Shown here: positions 49,620 to 58,929 of the stretch, piece after piece
Position numbering within the stretch: the first letter of the stretch is position 1
Layout of the letters: the number at the start of each line of letters is the position of its first letter
Assembly (NCBI RefSeq): GCF_007860135.1
Contig: NZ_SJPV01000001.1
Coordinates: forward strand, 1,423,299 to 1,487,298
Length of the DNA stretch: 64,000 bases
Origin: Novipirellula artificiosorum
Lineage (GTDB): Bacteria > Planctomycetota > Planctomycetia > Pirellulales > Pirellulaceae
Reading direction: 5' to 3'
Notes under the pieces: model-generated
Database searches by the model: none
Seen by the model: the letters and a program-made list of their open reading frames with translations, nothing else
Told to the model about the DNA's origin: nothing
Program-made: the position numbers and the translations under genes

Positions 49620-50754
49620 GATCTCGATCCTTTAAGATGCGTTCCGTATCTTGCCCCACTCGCGGAGCGGCGTCGTTGCAGTACAAGCGATGCCCATCAA
49701 TTCGTACCGGACAGCGAAGCGTTCGCACGACCGCATCCGCTCGGCGGACGTCCTGTTCCATTCGCAGAATCTGATAGCCTTCTTGCTGGCGGAGCTGCTC
49801 GTAAGTGAGGACTTCCGCGCACCACACGTCGGCGGATTCCAGCAATTCGAGCCAATGCGACGTTGGTAGCGTGCATAGCCTTTCCGCTATCAATTCCCGG
49901 ATTTGAACAGCATGTTTGAAACCGGCCTGTTCTTCGACGAATGAGGTGATCGGCTCGGACCCAAGCAGTGGTCCAAGCTTCTGCAGCGGCCCCATTGCTA
50001 AGGCCAAGTGCCCATCGGCGGTGGGGTAGACGCCGTACGGAGCCCCTTGATAAGGGTGAGCCGCGAAGTTGGGACTGCGGTTGGGTAGCCGATGTCCGTC
50101 GTTCAGAAACGTCGTCAGTGCTTCAAATTGCATATCCATCGTCGATTCGACGAGGCTCACTTCGACGAGAGCACCTTGATTCGTCTTTCCACGTCGAACC
50201 AGTGCAGCCAAAAGCCCTTGGGCGAAATGGACTCCACAAATGGCATCCGCTGCCGCCAAGCCGATGGGGACCGGAGGCGAATCGCGGCGACCGGATAGGA
50301 ACATCAAACCAGTCATCGATTGTGCAAGCAAGTCTTGGCCGGGCTTGTCCCGCCAAGGTCCTTCGGTGCCGTATCCCGAAACCTCTCCATAAACGATGCG
50401 AGGATTCAGGTCGCGGACGACGTCGTAGTTGAGCCCCAGTTTGTCCATCACACCCGGGCGAAAGTTGTGTGTCATCACATCCGCACGCGCGACCAACTTC
50501 TTGACCCATGCCAAGTCATCCCGATCCTTCAAATTGGCAGCAAAAGATTGTTTCCCGCGATTGATGGTATGGAACACCAAACTATCGCCATCGACAAACA
50601 GGTTCTTGGTTGCCAATTGCCGGCAGGCCTCACCCGAGCCGGGGCGTTCGATCTTGATCACCGTCGCCCCCAGATCCGCCAATCGCAATCCAGCCCACGG
50701 GCCCGCAAGGTATTGGCAAAACTCAAGGACAACGAGTCCTTCCAGTGGTCTCAT
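49612..50754 (-). CDS. CaiB/BaiF-type CoA-transferase, copy 2
   Basis: 380 residues with [36 protein letters not shown] and the catalytic Asp141 in [13 protein letters not shown]. It shares its layout with copy 1 position by position over the first 145 residues. The start ATG overlaps the upstream solute-binding gene's stop by 4 bp, and its own stop overlaps the next gene by 8 bp. Such dense packing supports translation from one mRNA. Substrate unknown. Confidence 0.93.
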   Translation of the reverse strand: MRPLEGLVVLEFCQYLAGPWAGLRLADLGATVIKIERPGSGEACRQLATKNLFVDGDSLVFHTINRGKQSFAANLKDRDDLAWVKKLVARADVMTHNFRPGVMDKLGLNYDVVRDLNPRIVYGEVSGYGTEGPWRDKPGQDLLAQSMTGLMFLSGRRDSPPVPIGLAAADAICGVHFAQGLLAALVRRGKTNQGALVEVSLVESTMDMQFEALTTFLNDGHRLPNRSPNFAAHPYQGAPYGVYPTADGHLALAMGPLQKLGPLLGSEPITSFVEEQAGFKHAVQIRELIAERLCTLPTSHWLELLESADVWCAEVLTYEQLRQQEGYQILRMEQDVRRADAVVRTLRCPVRIDGHRLYCNDAAPRVGQDTERILKDRDHA

Positions 50755-51932
50755 GCCGAAGCTCCTTGTTGCGATTCGCGGTACAGGGTATTGAGTTGCT
50801 CGAGCACCGTTTTGGGGTCGCCGCCGTCCCTCAAGAAGGCTCGAATCGGTGCGCCGCCTCCATCACGTCCCTGGAACCGCAGGCTGCCGCTGTAGCGAGG
50901 CCGCAAATAGGCACGATCCAAACAGGGCAACGTATCACGAAAATAGTCGTCGGTGCGCCGATTCAATTCATCATCCAACCAGGCGAGCCGACAACCGGGC
51001 TGACCGCCGTTCTCGGTGAACTGCGTGCATTGGCATCGCGGGCCAGCCACCATCTGCACGTAATCGATGGCCGCATCCAAATGCTTGCAGCGACTGGAGA
51101 TGGCCAGCCCCGTGCCACCGAGAGTTGTCTGCATTCGCCGAGAGCCATACTGAACCACGTCGCCAAATTTCAGTCGCCGACGCGCATAGCCTTCGCGGGC
51201 ATAGTTCGAATACCCATAAGCAAACGGGCAATAAGCCCAATCGTCCGTTTGGGTCATTCGTTCGTAGATGCGAATCGGATTCCAATCAAACGATTCACGA
51301 GGCAAGAAGGATGCCAATTCCCGCAATCGCTCAAGTACCTCAATGCCCCGTTCTAGGTCGATCACCTCGTGCCGACTGTGAAACAGACCCCCTTCGGAGA
51401 CGTCTTCGCTCAACCGACAACCGAGCATGTAGAAATTCATCAACGTGTCCTGAGCGATACCGGGCACGAGCACCAAGCCTTTGCGAGCCAAGTGGATCAG
51501 ATCCTCCCAGGTATGAGGGACGGAGACGCCATGCTTGGCAAGTAGGTCGGCGCGCCAGGAAGCGACCGGCGTGGCTGCATCAATGGCCAAAGCCCACTGC
51601 TGGTCATCAAAGCGATAGCTTTCGTGCGAGGCGCCGACCGATTGTGCTTGCTGTTCCAAGAGAAAAGCTTGGGGCAAGATCGGATCAAGGGGTTCGAGCA
51701 CTCCCTGTTCGGCCGCAAATCCAGCCCATGGATGGTCGATCACCAACAGATCGTACTCGGCGGCCAGTTCCCCGAGGGGCTGATCGGCAAACGCTTGCAA
51801 GGACCGTTTTTCCCAGCGGATGTCGATCCCCTGATGAAGTTCGCCAAACCGTTGAGCCGTCGCCACCATGGGCAGGTAGCCGCGAGTGTGGTCCCAGGTG
51901 ATGCCGCGAAGCGGAGTCGAGGCGAGCGTCAT
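50751..51932 (-). CDS. Solute-binding-fold protein without signal peptide, copy 2
   Basis: 393 residues from the ATG at 51932, where homology begins ([20 protein letters not shown]). Further blocks are [40 protein letters not shown] and [19 protein letters not shown]. Like copy 1 it has no hydrophobic N-terminus; the upstream in-frame extension (ATG at 52001) would run through the operator region. First gene of the seven-gene operon, divergent from the IclR gene. With no permease in the window, its ligand could be read inside the cell. Confidence 0.85.
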   Translation of the reverse strand: MTLASTPLRGITWDHTRGYLPMVATAQRFGELHQGIDIRWEKRSLQAFADQPLGELAAEYDLLVIDHPWAGFAAEQGVLEPLDPILPQAFLLEQQAQSVGASHESYRFDDQQWALAIDAATPVASWRADLLAKHGVSVPHTWEDLIHLARKGLVLVPGIAQDTLMNFYMLGCRLSEDVSEGGLFHSRHEVIDLERGIEVLERLRELASFLPRESFDWNPIRIYERMTQTDDWAYCPFAYGYSNYAREGYARRRLKFGDVVQYGSRRMQTTLGGTGLAISSRCKHLDAAIDYVQMVAGPRCQCTQFTENGGQPGCRLAWLDDELNRRTDDYFRDTLPCLDRAYLRPRYSGSLRFQGRDGGGAPIRAFLRDGGDPKTVLEQLNTLYRESQQGASA

Positions 51933-51942
51933 GGAAAAACGA

Positions 51943-52042
51943 TTTCTTGCATAAGGAAAAATATTTTCGCATATGAAAACACTTGCGTGCCCGCCGGTCA
52001 AGTGGTATTTTCGGATACTGCATTATATTTTTGCATTGGAAA
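51943..52042. promoter_or_regulatory. Divergent promoter region with three related operator-like repeats
   Basis: Sites TTTCTTGCATAAGGAAA (51943-51959), TATTTTCGCATATGAAA (51962-51978) and TATTTTTGCATTGGAAA (52026-52042) share TTT-GCAT-GAAA. The last two match at 14 of 17 bases and lie 64 bp apart, about six helical turns. They lie between the operon and the IclR gene and are good candidates for its binding sites, overlapping AT-rich promoter sequence. Confidence 0.55.
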
Positions 52043-52060
52043 TTGCGTTTTTGGGTCTTT

Positions 52061-52834
52061 ATGTCGGAAACCATCAAATACAGCGTCCCCGCCTTTGAGC
52101 ACGGGCTCGACCTGATGGAATTGCTGTTGGGCTGCTCGGAGCCGTTGTCGCAAAAAGCGATCGCAGATCGTAGCGGCAAACCGGTGAGCTCGGTGTTTCG
52201 GCTGCTCAATTGCCTCGAGCAGCGGGGCTATGCCCAACGGGATCCGCGGTCGGGCGAGTACCGCCCGACCCTGCAGCTCTACAGTCTGGCGCAGCTTTGT
52301 CCGGCCCATCGCCGGTTCCGGGACTTGGCCGCCACGCCCATGGCGGAACTGGCTCAAAGCGTCGGTGAGTCCTGTCATCTTTCGATCCTCGATGGCGGAC
52401 GGGTTCGGGTGGTGTACAACCAACCGAGTCCCCACATGCACTCCTTGAACATCAGCGAAACGGTGACGTACTCGGCCGTCAACACTACCGCTGGAAAACT
52501 GTTGCTTGCACATTTGCCCAGCGAGACGCGTCAGGGGTGGCTGGACAACGATTCGGACTACCGAGCATTCCGCAAATCGCAGCGTGCTGCTTTTGATCGT
52601 CAATTGCGTACGCTGGAAGAAAATGATGAGCTCGTGATTGCCAGCGAGCCGACGCCAGGCGTCTTGGATGTCGATCGCTTGATCCCCGCTGCATGGATGG
52701 GAAATGATGCCGTGCTGGGGACTCCCTGTATCCTGAAGTGGAGCAAGAAGTCACAACAGTCAACCTTATTGCCAGCGGTCCGCAAAGCCTGCCAGCAAAT
52801 CGCAGCCATTTTTGAAAAGGAATCGCATGTTTGA
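52061..52834 (+). CDS. IclR-family transcriptional regulator
   Basis: 257 residues from the ATG at 52061. The N-terminal winged helix reads [20 protein letters not shown] and [13 protein letters not shown]; the effector domain has [19 protein letters not shown] and [18 protein letters not shown]. IclR proteins bind metabolic intermediates and usually repress catabolic operons. It lies divergent from the CoA-transferase operon with shared operator-like repeats, and its stop overlaps the MaoC start by 8 bp, so it is also co-transcribed with MaoC and probably RhaT. Confidence 0.93.
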   Translation: MSETIKYSVPAFEHGLDLMELLLGCSEPLSQKAIADRSGKPVSSVFRLLNCLEQRGYAQRDPRSGEYRPTLQLYSLAQLCPAHRRFRDLAATPMAELAQSVGESCHLSILDGGRVRVVYNQPSPHMHSLNISETVTYSAVNTTAGKLLLAHLPSETRQGWLDNDSDYRAFRKSQRAAFDRQLRTLEENDELVIASEPTPGVLDVDRLIPAAWMGNDAVLGTPCILKWSKKSQQSTLLPAVRKACQQIAAIFEKESHV

Positions 52835-53270
52835 GGAAATCCATTTTGAAGACTACGAACTGAATTCCCAGCGAACGACGCTTGGCCGAACGATCACCGA
52901 AGCCGATATCGTGTTGCATGCAGGGCAAACGGGCGACTTTTTTCCGCATCACATGGACGCGGAATGGTGCAAGACACAAGATTTTAAGCGGCGAATCGTA
53001 CATGGTACGTTGACGTTTGCGGTGGGCGTGGGGTTAACCGCGAACGTGATCAATCCGGTTGCCATGAGCTATGGTTACGATCGATTGCGATTCTTGAAGC
53101 CTGTCTTCATTAATGACACCCTGCATTCGGTCGTCACGATTTCAGAAAAGCGGGATCATCACAAGCGGCCGCATCAAGGCATTGTGACGGAGCACTTGGA
53201 GGTGGTCAATCAAAACGACGAAACGGTCTTGGTGTGTGATCATTTGCTGATCGTGAACAAGAAGTCATAG
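52827..53270 (+). CDS. MaoC-family acyl dehydratase
   Basis: 147 residues from the ATG at 52827, preceded by AAAGGAAT. MaoC hot-dog-fold enzymes add water to enoyl-CoA or remove it. Visible are [20 protein letters not shown] and the catalytic segment [13 protein letters not shown] with the Asp/His pair, then [15 protein letters not shown]. It overlaps the IclR gene and belongs with the CoA-transferases; together they argue for a CoA-bound hydroxy-acid or enoyl intermediate. Confidence 0.92.
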   Translation: MFEEIHFEDYELNSQRTTLGRTITEADIVLHAGQTGDFFPHHMDAEWCKTQDFKRRIVHGTLTFAVGVGLTANVINPVAMSYGYDRLRFLKPVFINDTLHSVVTISEKRDHHKRPHQGIVTEHLEVVNQNDETVLVCDHLLIVNKKS

Positions 53271-53331
53271 GGCGGCGTCGCCCTCGGGGCCCCCTTCCTC
53301 GTCTCTCGCCAAACGGCAAAGGTATCTTTTG

Positions 53332-54417
53332 ATGGTTTCCAATCCGCTTCTGGGTGCCGCGCTTCATGCGGTTGGCGCCCTATCTTCGTCGAGTTGTTAC
53401 ACACCTCAGAAGAAGACCACGGCATGGTCTTGGGAGATTTACTGGATCGCGCAAGCTTCCTTTGCGTGGCTGATTCTGCCGATCCTCGGCGCGTTCTTGA
53501 CGATTCCCAACTACATGGAAGTTCTGTCGAGTGTTCCCAGCGAAGTGATGTGGCGATCATTCGGGCTGGGTGCGATCTATGGCATCGGCGGATTGACGTT
53601 TGGACTTGGGATTCGCTACATCGGCTTTTCACTCAACTACGCGATCGCGATTGGCATTTCCGCGGGGCTGGGAACCATTTTTCCGTTGATCTGGAATCCC
53701 AATGATGGATTTGTCTGGCTGCTTGATGACAAATTCTCGACGACGCCTGGTAAGATCGTCTTGGCCGGCATCCTCTTGTCGCTCGTGGGTATCCTGTATT
53801 GTGGATGGGCCGGCGCGTTGCGCGAGAAAGCCAATGCCGGCGCCGTTGGCGGCGGCAATCGCTCGGAGAGTCCCTTCTCGTTCCGGATTGGCGTCCCCCT
53901 GGCAATCATGGCCGGTGTGCTTTCGGCGTTATTCAACTTTGCCCTGCTGGCGGGAGAACCCCTGGAGAAAGCAGCCTTGGCCGAGGGGGCCAGTGACCTG
54001 TTGAAAATGAATGCGATTTACCCCTTTTCCAATGGCGGCGCGTTCCTGACGAACTTCATCGGCTGTCTGTTCCTGATTCGACGCAATGGCACCGCCAGCC
54101 AGCTGATACGTCTGCCGAAAGAAGGCGGCGGCAACCTGGGCTTCTATTATCTGATGGCGCTCCTGAGCGGCGCGTTCTGGTACTTCCAGTTCTTCTTCTA
54201 CGGCATGGGGCATGCGAACATGGGGCAAACGTACGGCTTCACCAGTTGGGCGCTGCACATGTCGATGCTGATTCTGTTCAGCAATATCTACGGATTCGTC
54301 TTCCGGGAATGGGAAGGCACCGATGGCCGACCGAAACGCATTCTGCACCTTGGGATGGCGATCATCGTGGTCGCAACGTTGGTGATTACGTACGGAAACT
54401 ATCTCGGTGAGCAATAA
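53332..54417 (+). CDS. rhaT: RhaT-type L-rhamnose/proton symporter
   Basis: 361 residues with about ten transmembrane helices. Signatures are NPLLGAALHAVGALSSSSCY and IYWIAQASFAWLILPILGAF near the start, GIRYIGFSLNYAIAIGISAG in the middle, and FWYFQFFFYGMGHANMGQTY. RhaT imports L-rhamnose with protons; close relatives may carry other deoxysugars such as L-fucose. It follows MaoC by 61 bp on the same strand. No rhamnose isomerase or kinase is in the window, so the cargo may differ. Confidence 0.9.
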   Translation: MVSNPLLGAALHAVGALSSSSCYTPQKKTTAWSWEIYWIAQASFAWLILPILGAFLTIPNYMEVLSSVPSEVMWRSFGLGAIYGIGGLTFGLGIRYIGFSLNYAIAIGISAGLGTIFPLIWNPNDGFVWLLDDKFSTTPGKIVLAGILLSLVGILYCGWAGALREKANAGAVGGGNRSESPFSFRIGVPLAIMAGVLSALFNFALLAGEPLEKAALAEGASDLLKMNAIYPFSNGGAFLTNFIGCLFLIRRNGTASQLIRLPKEGGGNLGFYYLMALLSGAFWYFQFFFYGMGHANMGQTYGFTSWALHMSMLILFSNIYGFVFREWEGTDGRPKRILHLGMAIIVVATLVITYGNYLGEQ

Positions 54418-54922
54418 GCTTGCTCGGGCGCGTCGCAAACGAACCTGCGGGGGGTGGCGTTTCTCCCCCGCCCGCCCGCCTTCCTGCCTGCTAGTCCCCT
54501 CTGTCTGTCTTTCAGCCCCCCCCCTGCTTGCACTTGTGGGCGGCGATCTTCACTCGCGGATGCGATTCAATCAGGGTGCTGGCTCCGATCGCGGCATGGG
54601 GCGACGGTGCCAGCGCAGCCCCGAGTTGCCAGCGCAGCCCAGCGTTGCTAGCGAAGCCCGGGATGGTGTCTTCATGTTCAGTTGTTTGTTCCGTCGAAAT
54701 CAAGGCTGCATCTCGAGCCGAGGTCACAGCTTCTCTTTTTCTCGTTCCTTTGTTGGCGCAGCCGCGGTTGGAGCTGTTTTGACGACAAGCGAAACTCGGC
54801 AGAGATTGGTTTGCCATGGTGATGCAAGTGCCGCTGCTTAGCCCGGGTTATTCATCATTCCAAAAAGATCTTACCCGTAACCCTTCATAGGCCAAAGGCT
54901 TACATCGCTTGAGAAAAAAGCA

Positions 54923-55015
54923 GACTGCGCACGTTGGAGTGGTAGGCTTTAGCCGATTCAGCAAGGATCCGGCACGCAATCGGCTAAAGCCTACCACTCC
55001 AACGAATCATCCGGC
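54923..55015 (-). repeat. GGCTTTAGCCGATT palindromic repeat, copy 2
   Basis: Reverse complement of the copy at 18326-18417 over about 90 bp, including flanks ACTGCGCACGTTGGAGT and CCAACGAATCATCCGG. Confidence 0.8.
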
Positions 55016-55223
55016 TTCGGATCGTTTTGTCGGCGTCGTGATCGCTTTGGGATCGGAGTCGAGCATTGCCCAAGCGAGCGGGAGGAGGGGTTGTGGCCGT
55101 TTCTCGAATCGCCAACTGCGTCAAAACGACCGATGGACAGCCATATATGACACCGGTTTGATCACACTCTGAAAAGGTTTCCTGAATTTTCACGAATTGC
55201 CGGAGATATCGCTGAAGAAATGA

Positions 55224-55251
55224 TTGACACTGCCAACGGAGAGTATAGATT
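55224..55251 (+). promoter_or_regulatory. Candidate promoter of the YTV gene
   Basis: TTGACA, 16 bp, TAGATT (within TATAGATT), about 107 bp before the ATG at 55358. A GGAGGG ribosome site lies 11 bp before the start. Confidence 0.45.
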
Positions 55252-55357
55252 CTTGGGTTCAGGGCGTAGGTTCGCCCAAATTACGCAGCCGTTAAAGCTT
55301 CCCGATTTTCTTCTGTTGCCTCACAGGCTGTGAGACGTTTTTGGAGGGTTACCCTAG

Positions 55358-57709
55358 ATGAAAGCATCATTGCTAAAGTGTGTGCTTGGTGTTATTGCGA
55401 CGCTCGTGTTCGCGGTAAACGTTCAAGCTCAATGTGGTTCGTGCGGAGGCTGCGAGAGCGGCTCCGGTTGTGTCTCTAGCGACGGTGGCGTCGTGATGGG
55501 CAGTGGTTCAGGCGCCGTGGTTGAAGGCGTCGTATCAGATGCAGGGGCATGTGGCCCGACTGTATCTTATCAAACTCAAACGGTGATGCGTTCGCAGTAC
55601 GTCACCGAGACGAAGATGGTCCCTTCGACGACCTATCAACGTCAAACTCAGACCCGTATGCGTACGGTCTCTAAGCAAGTCGCACGAGTGGAATCTCGTT
55701 CGCAAGAGTACACGGTGATGGTTCCCCAAACGCAAACCCGTACCGAAAACTACACGGTTCAAGTTTGTGTTCCTTACACCGAAGAGCAACCCTACACGGT
55801 TCAAGTTCCTGTCACAACTCAAGTTGAACAGAGCTACCAAGTTTCGGTTCCTTACACCGATCAGGTTGAGCAAACCTACACGGTGCAAGTACCTTACACC
55901 GAGAACGTCGAGCAGTCTTACACGGTTCAGGTTCCTGTTACCGAAACAAAGACTCAGACCTACATGGTCAACGTTCCTTACACGGAGCAGGTCGCTCAAG
56001 AGTACACCGTTCAGGTTCCTGTTCAAAAGACTCGTGAAGAATCGTACCAAGTGTGCGTTCCTTACACCGAAGAAGTTGCACAGAACTACACGGTTCAAGT
56101 TCCTGTGACCTCGTCGCGTACCGAAACGTATCAAGTGTGCGTTCCTTACACCGAAACGATCACCCAGAACTACTCGGTCAACGTTCCTTACACCGAAACG
56201 ATGACTCAGGACTACACCGTCAACGTTCCTTACACCGAATCGGTTGAGCAACCTTACACGGTTAGCGTTCCTGTTACCGAGCAAGTGGCTCAGAACTACA
56301 CGGTTCAAGTTCCTTGCACCGAGCAAGTCGCTCAAACGTACCAAGTTCGCGTTCCTGTGCAGCAGACCCACACTGCATACCGAACCGTTTCGACTTGTGT
56401 TCCTGTGACGACGATGCGTTCGGTTACCAAGGACATGGGCAGCTATCAGTGCCAAGCGGTTCAAGTGAGCGGTAGCAGCTCGTACGCTTCGGCTGGCAGC
56501 AGCCGTCGTGGTATCCTCGGCGGATGTGGCCTTCTCGGCAAACATGGTGGCTGTGGTGGTTGTGGATCATGCAATAGCTGTTCCACTTCCTGTGGCTGTG
56601 GCGATGCATGTGGTGGATGTGACAGCGGTTGTGGTGCAGCAGCAAGTGCATGTGCTCCTCAAATCGCCTACCGTCGCGTTTACGTTCCAAATTGTGTTAC
56701 GACCCAAGTGCCGGTGACGACCTATCAGCGTCAAACGAGCCAGGTTCCTTACACCTACACGACGACCAGCTACACCTGCGAAACCAAGACTCGCATGGTA
56801 CCGGTTACCAAGATGCAAAGCGAAACTCGCACGCGTATGGTCAACGTGACGAAGTACACGACCGAGCAACGCACGCGAACCGTTCAGGTTCAAAAGTGCC
56901 GTCAAGAAACTCGTCAGCGTACTTACGAAGTTCAGAAGTGCCGTACCGAAACTCGCACCCGCGAAGTTCCCGTCACTCGCACTCGTATGGAAACTCGCAC
57001 CCGCGAAGTTCCTGTCACCACGATGACCACAGAAACCCGTACTCGTATGGTTCCTGTTCAGCGTCAACGTATGGAAACCCGTACTCGTACGGTTCCTTAC
57101 ACCGAAATGACCACCGAAAATCGTACCCGCATGGTTACGGTTCAGAAGTGCCGTCAAGAAGAGCGTACTCGTGAGTATCAAGTCACCAGCTACACTACGG
57201 AAACCAAGACCCGTAGCGTTCCTGTGACCAAGATGCGAACTGAAGAACGTACTCGTATGGTTCCTGTCACGAAGACTCGTTTGGAAACCCGCACTCGCAT
57301 GGTTCCTCAAACGACCTACACGACCGAAACCCGTACTCGTACGATCAACAAGACTCGTATGGAATCGCAAGAGCAAAGCCGCGAAGTCAGCTTCACGGTC
57401 AACGTTCCTGAAACGCGTACCCGCACCTACAACGTGACGGTTTACGACACGGTTCAAGAGCAAGTTCCTGAAACTTTCAGCGTTTGCGTCCCCGTGACGA
57501 CCATGACGGCTGTTCAAGTTCAGAAGTGCGTTCAGGTTCCAAGCACGATTCAGGTTCCTGTCTACAGCTCGCCCGCTCCAGTTTCGGCTGGTTGCAGCAG
57601 CTGTGGCGGTGGCGAAGTCATCAGCAGCGGTGCCATCATGCAATCGGCTCCTGTTATGGAATCGGCTCCCATGGCGACTGGTGCTGGTTGCACCAACTGC
57701 GGCAACTAG
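55358..57709 (+). CDS. YTV-repeat protein, secreted, cysteine-rich
   Basis: 783 residues with a signal peptide ending NVQAQCG. Residues 80-340 consist of near-identical units of the form EQSYTVQVPVTE and QNYTVNVPYTE, the YTV domain (PF07639) known from Rhodopirellula. A Cys/Gly-rich segment follows around 385-440 (GGCGSCNSCSTSCGCG). Residues 450-700 are a second repeat family, TRTRMVPVTK/TYTTETRTR. The tail has a CSSCGG motif. Family members are thought to belong to the planctomycete cell wall, where Cys-rich proteins crosslink; that role is inferred for this copy. Strong terminator at 57770. Confidence 0.9.
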   Translation: MKASLLKCVLGVIATLVFAVNVQAQCGSCGGCESGSGCVSSDGGVVMGSGSGAVVEGVVSDAGACGPTVSYQTQTVMRSQYVTETKMVPSTTYQRQTQTRMRTVSKQVARVESRSQEYTVMVPQTQTRTENYTVQVCVPYTEEQPYTVQVPVTTQVEQSYQVSVPYTDQVEQTYTVQVPYTENVEQSYTVQVPVTETKTQTYMVNVPYTEQVAQEYTVQVPVQKTREESYQVCVPYTEEVAQNYTVQVPVTSSRTETYQVCVPYTETITQNYSVNVPYTETMTQDYTVNVPYTESVEQPYTVSVPVTEQVAQNYTVQVPCTEQVAQTYQVRVPVQQTHTAYRTVSTCVPVTTMRSVTKDMGSYQCQAVQVSGSSSYASAGSSRRGILGGCGLLGKHGGCGGCGSCNSCSTSCGCGDACGGCDSGCGAAASACAPQIAYRRVYVPNCVTTQVPVTTYQRQTSQVPYTYTTTSYTCETKTRMVPVTKMQSETRTRMVNVTKYTTEQRTRTVQVQKCRQETRQRTYEVQKCRTETRTREVPVTRTRMETRTREVPVTTMTTETRTRMVPVQRQRMETRTRTVPYTEMTTENRTRMVTVQKCRQEERTREYQVTSYTTETKTRSVPVTKMRTEERTRMVPVTKTRLETRTRMVPQTTYTTETRTRTINKTRMESQEQSREVSFTVNVPETRTRTYNVTVYDTVQEQVPETFSVCVPVTTMTAVQVQKCVQVPSTIQVPVYSSPAPVSAGCSSCGGGEVISSGAIMQSAPVMESAPMATGAGCTNCGN
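55720..57400 (+). repeat. In-frame tandem repeats of the YTV gene
   Basis: Units of 48 or 60-66 bp with CGGTTCAAGTTCCT and CCTTACACCGA recur from 55750 to about 56380, and CGTACTCGTATGGTTCC units from 56780 to 57360. The first set is recent enough that nucleotide identity is high. Confidence 0.85.
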
Positions 57710-57769
57710 AGCGATACGCTCAGAATGAGTAACCCTTCGAGCGTCGCGTTGGCGTGAGAAATAGGAGTG

Positions 57770-57804
57770 GCCCCGGAAAGCCTTGTGCTTTCCGGGGCTT
57801 TTTT
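57770..57804 (+). terminator. Intrinsic terminator of the YTV gene
   Basis: An 11-bp perfect stem GCCCCGGAAAG/CTTTCCGGGGC, 7-nt loop, then TTTTTT. It lies 60 bp after the stop codon. Confidence 0.95.
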
Positions 57805-57954
57805 CGTTCTCACCTCACCGGGTCTCCTGAAAAAGCCTAGAATGGTGTTCGATACCGTTTTTTCAGGCGACGACACTTCTGTTAGAATGCTTTGGATCGA
57901 CGGACCTTTCGCAGTGAACCGCTGCAACACGCTCCTCTTTTCCCTCCGTTCCTG

Positions 57955-58740
57955 ATGCAGCACGTCGACGTCAAAATCCACGGACCGGTCGCGACCGTGA
58001 TGATGAATCGCGCTGACCGACACAACGCCCTGAGTCCTCGCTTGATGGAGGAATTGCAAACGGCCTTTGGAGACATCCACCAAGAGGGTCGCGTTCGGGC
58101 GGTGGTTTTGGCTGCGGCCGGTGAGCATTTTTGCGCTGGCATTGACTTAGCCATCCTCGATGAAATTGCCAGAATGCCCCCGCAGGAAGCGTTACAGGAG
58201 TTCATCCATGCCTGGCGCCACTACGCCGATCTGCTTGAGCAGATTTTACGGTTTCCAAAACCGGTGATTGCAGCCGTCGATGGGGCGGCAATTGGCGCGG
58301 GTCTTGGGTTAGCGTTGACAGCGGATTTGATGGTGGTATCCCAGCGAGCCACGTTGTCGGCCGCAGCGGTCCGCCGCGGATTGGTCGATGGGGCGACGAC
58401 CGCCTTGATCGCCTTTCGCAGCGGAGCGGCGACGGCAGCCAAAATGATGTTGACGGGAGAGAGCATGGGCGCCGAGGAAGCCTATCGTCGTGGGCTTTGT
58501 GAACCACCGGTCGCAGCCGAGCAAATCTGGGTGGCTGCGTCGGACCTTGCGAAGGTCTGTTGCAAGGCCCCGCGCGAAGCGGTGCAAGCCACCAAGCGGG
58601 CCCTCAACGAGCAGATCGGAGAAACCCTGATGACTCAAATCGCAGCCGGAATTGCTGATAGCGCCGCAGTTTGTTCAACCGATGCGGCGAAAGAGGGCGT
58701 CGCTGCTTTCTTGGAAAAACGCGATCCTGATTGGCTCTAG
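57955..58740 (+). CDS. Enoyl-CoA hydratase/isomerase (crotonase) family protein
   Basis: 261 residues from the ATG at 57955. Crotonase fold with MMNRADRHNALSPRLMEELQ, the oxyanion segment HFCAGIDLAIL and the second segment VDGAAIGAGLGLALTADLM. The usual catalytic Glu pair of hydratases is not obvious; AAVRRGLVDGATTALI stands at that position. It could be an isomerase or a related CoA-dependent enzyme. The stop TAG is the first base triplet inside the inverted-repeat element that follows, so the last residues may have been set by the insertion. Confidence 0.88.
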   Translation: MQHVDVKIHGPVATVMMNRADRHNALSPRLMEELQTAFGDIHQEGRVRAVVLAAAGEHFCAGIDLAILDEIARMPPQEALQEFIHAWRHYADLLEQILRFPKPVIAAVDGAAIGAGLGLALTADLMVVSQRATLSAAAVRRGLVDGATTALIAFRSGAATAAKMMLTGESMGAEEAYRRGLCEPPVAAEQIWVAASDLAKVCCKAPREAVQATKRALNEQIGETLMTQIAAGIADSAAVCSTDAAKEGVAAFLEKRDPDWL

Positions 58741-58867
58741 TGCTTTGTCCAGATTAAAAATTAGGGTGAGACCGGACGGCTCGCGCCGTTCCGCTACAAG
58801 TTTTAGCGGCAGGGCGCGAGCCCTCCGGTCCCTCGAACCCTAAAATTAAGGATTGACAAAGCACTAG
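58737..58867. repeat. 131-bp inverted-repeat element
   Basis: The ends CTAGTGCTTTGTC and GACAAAGCACTAG are perfect inverted repeats. Inside, ATTAGGGT, GACCGGACGGCTCGCGCC and the reverse arms continue nearly to the middle loop near 58795-58808. It begins within the crotonase stop codon and ends 63 bp before cysC. Typical of a non-autonomous palindromic element. Confidence 0.85.
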
Positions 58868-58929
58868 CCCCTCGATTGTAGTCGAGGTGCTACCCAGGCA
58901 TCCCTTCCCTCTCTACGAAATCCTCTGCG

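Larger units (their letters stand above)
54418..55357. other. Long intergenic region before the YTV gene
   Basis: No credible gene. It holds a CAGCGCAGCCC/CCAGCGTTGC-like tandem stretch near 54611-54650, repeat copy 54923-55015 and the promoter candidate at 55224. Confidence 0.5.

Noticed and set aside
55700..57400. CRISPR array
   Set aside because: Repeats are in-frame protein-coding units of variable length without unique spacers; no cas genes anywhere in the window.
55535..57643. Long antisense frames across the YTV gene
   Set aside because: They are by-products of the tandem repeats; rich in Asn/Arg/His and without start signals.
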